Shown here: positions 13,607 to 14,441 of the stretch, in pieces
Layout of the letters: every line of letters starts with the position of its first letter
How positions within the stretch are numbered: position 1 is the stretch's first letter
Assembly: GCA_021826655.1 (NCBI GenBank)
Contig: JAKAZC010000034.1
Coordinates: forward strand, 1-14,441
Length of the DNA stretch: 14,441 nucleotides
Origin: Actinomycetes bacterium
GTDB lineage: Bacteria > Actinomycetota > Acidimicrobiia > Acidimicrobiales > RAAP-2
Direction: 5' to 3'
Translations under genes and position numbers: made by a program
Notes under the pieces: generated by a model
Database searches by the model: none
Told to the model about the DNA's origin: nothing
What the model saw: only the letters and a program-made list of their open reading frames with translations

Positions 13607-14441
13607 CTACAGGCCGTGCCCGTCCCCACCGGCCCCCGAAGGCTGCACCCGGCGTGGGGCGGGAACCCCGTCCGCGACCGACGGCGGCGCCCAGTGGGGG
13701 TCTGGCTCGAAGAATTCGTCCGCCAACGCCTCCATGCCCACCCCGAGCACCGTCCAGGGCTGGAGGGCGCCCCACGGTCCGGTCGGGAGTTCCAGTCCCC
13801 GGACGCCCGCGTCCGCCCGGTCACGCTGCGCGCACCCCTCCACCAGGGCGGTGAGCGCGGTGGTGAACTGGCGTTCGTCGAACGGGGGTCGGAACCGGAG
13901 ACCGAGGAATGCCATCAGGGCCCGGGTGGCGGCCACGCTCCGCTCCTCCAGTGCGACGTAGCTCGCGCGCATGGCCCCGTAGATCGGACCGGGTGCACCG
14001 GTGCCACGCGAACCCGACGCCAGGGCCCAGACGCCGATCACCGTCGCCCAGGTGCGCGATGTCGTCCCGGCGGTCAGGTTGGCCTCGGCCGACAGCCGCA
14101 TGACCTCGCGCAGGACGGCACGCCTGGCCTCCGGCGTCGACCGGTCCGCCGCGGCGACGTACCCCGCGGTGGCCGCCACCACCTCCCGCTCCTGGTCACC
14201 GACCTCGTCTGACGCCACCACGGCCAGGACCGCGCTCTGGAATTCGGCCTGGTTGGCCCAGATGCGTCCGATGACCGACGCGTGCTGAGGGGTGAGCATC
14301 GTGCGGGGCGGGAGGTCGTCGAGGTCGATCTGGATCGCGAAACGCCGATTGATCTCAGCGAGTTGCCGGAACGTTTCGCCACGCTGGCGCCGGGCATCGA
14401 AACGGTGGCGGTGGGGGTGGACTCCTTTGAAGAACTGGAGC
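13607..14441 (-). CDS. TetR-like regulator, N-terminus beyond the window
   Basis: There are 277 codons before the TAG, and the frame is open through the window edge, so the first visible ATG (14299) is probably internal. The protein is almost all helical. The segment SVIGRIWANQAEFQSAVLAVVAS (visible residues about 56-78) resembles the stretch after the recognition helix in TetR-like proteins (I-x-x-x-W-x-x-Q-x-x-F). The segments YVALEERSVAATRALMAFLGLRFRPPF and FTTALTALVEGCAQR resemble TetR ligand-domain helices. At over 277 residues it exceeds a normal TetR (about 200), so it may contain two TetR-like halves. No DNA-binding helix-turn-helix is visible in the part present. It is co-directional with the mur operon 179 bases downstream and could be transcribed with it or regulate it; neither is shown. 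The Arg/Pro-rich C-tail carries no motif. Confidence 0.55.
   Translation of the reverse strand, partial: LQFFKGVHPHRHRFDARRQRGETFRQLAEINRRFAIQIDLDDLPPRTMLTPQHASVIGRIWANQAEFQSAVLAVVASDEVGDQEREVVAATAGYVAAADRSTPEARRAVLREVMRLSAEANLTAGTTSRTWATVIGVWALASGSRGTGAPGPIYGAMRASYVALEERSVAATRALMAFLGLRFRPPFDERQFTTALTALVEGCAQRDRADAGVRGLELPTGPWGALQPWTVLGVGMEALADEFFEPDPHWAPPSVADGVPAPRRVQPSGAGGDGHGL

Noticed and set aside
12327..13961. About 540-codon plus-strand frame opposite murF and the TetR-like gene
   Set aside because: It is antisense to canonical MurF motifs, and the translation has no domain pattern.
1..14441. tRNA, rRNA, riboswitch, CRISPR array, phage attachment site or replication origin
   Set aside because: I looked for cloverleaf-like or conserved RNA stretches, regularly spaced repeats and AT-rich iteron regions and saw none. 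The only tandem repeats are the protein repeats at the left edge and the short 10-bp pair at 4163-4186.

Overview
The window is a very GC-rich stretch with G/C-ending codons and frequent GTG starts. It probably comes from an actinomycete of the Acidimicrobiia type. The pointers are the approximately 42-residue 'DGGIFAFGDA-FYGS' repeats at the left edge (a surface-protein repeat I associate mainly with that class), a class E-like sortase, and at least one promoter that appears to give a leaderless mRNA. The taxonomic call is an inference.

Left part (1-4745), cell envelope and membrane genes. The end of a repeat-rich surface protein (+) faces a DUF4012 membrane-anchored protein (-). The DUF4012 gene is divergent from a class E-like sortase (+). 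The sortase converges on a tiny LPFTG wall-anchored protein (-), with a hairpin after each stop codon. Two further minus-strand genes encode a single-pass and a four-pass membrane protein.

Middle (4868-6929). A 14-TM-type DHA2 major facilitator exporter (+) converges on a small helix-turn-helix protein (-). The latter may be preceded by a 16-codon leader ORF with a strong ribosome binding site.

Right part (7065-14441, all minus strand). This is the most interesting region: a compact operon for the D-alanyl-D-alanine end of the peptidoglycan stem peptide. Transcription order is murF (standalone), then a gene encoding two D-Ala-D-Ala-ligase-like ATP-grasp domains in one chain, then a second murF fused to alanine racemase. 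MurF and the tandem ligase overlap by ATGA. The tandem ligase and MurF-Alr are bridged by a 7-codon mini-ORF with a TGATG and an ATGA junction. Upstream lies the 3' part of a TetR-like gene that runs off the window.

Together the operon encodes L-Ala to D-Ala racemisation (Alr), D-Ala + D-X ligation (two Ddl domains) and addition of the dipeptide to UDP-MurNAc-tripeptide (two MurFs). The two Ddl domains differ at the omega-loop residue that in studied enzymes separates D-Ala-D-Ala from D-Ala-D-lactate ligases (Tyr in the first, Phe in the second). The two MurFs differ in substrate-loop motifs. This suggests two parallel, non-identical routes to the pentapeptide terminus, which is the main hypothesis here. 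I saw no RNA genes, insertion sequences, CRISPR arrays or attachment sites, and no gene-free stretch longer than about 200 bases.
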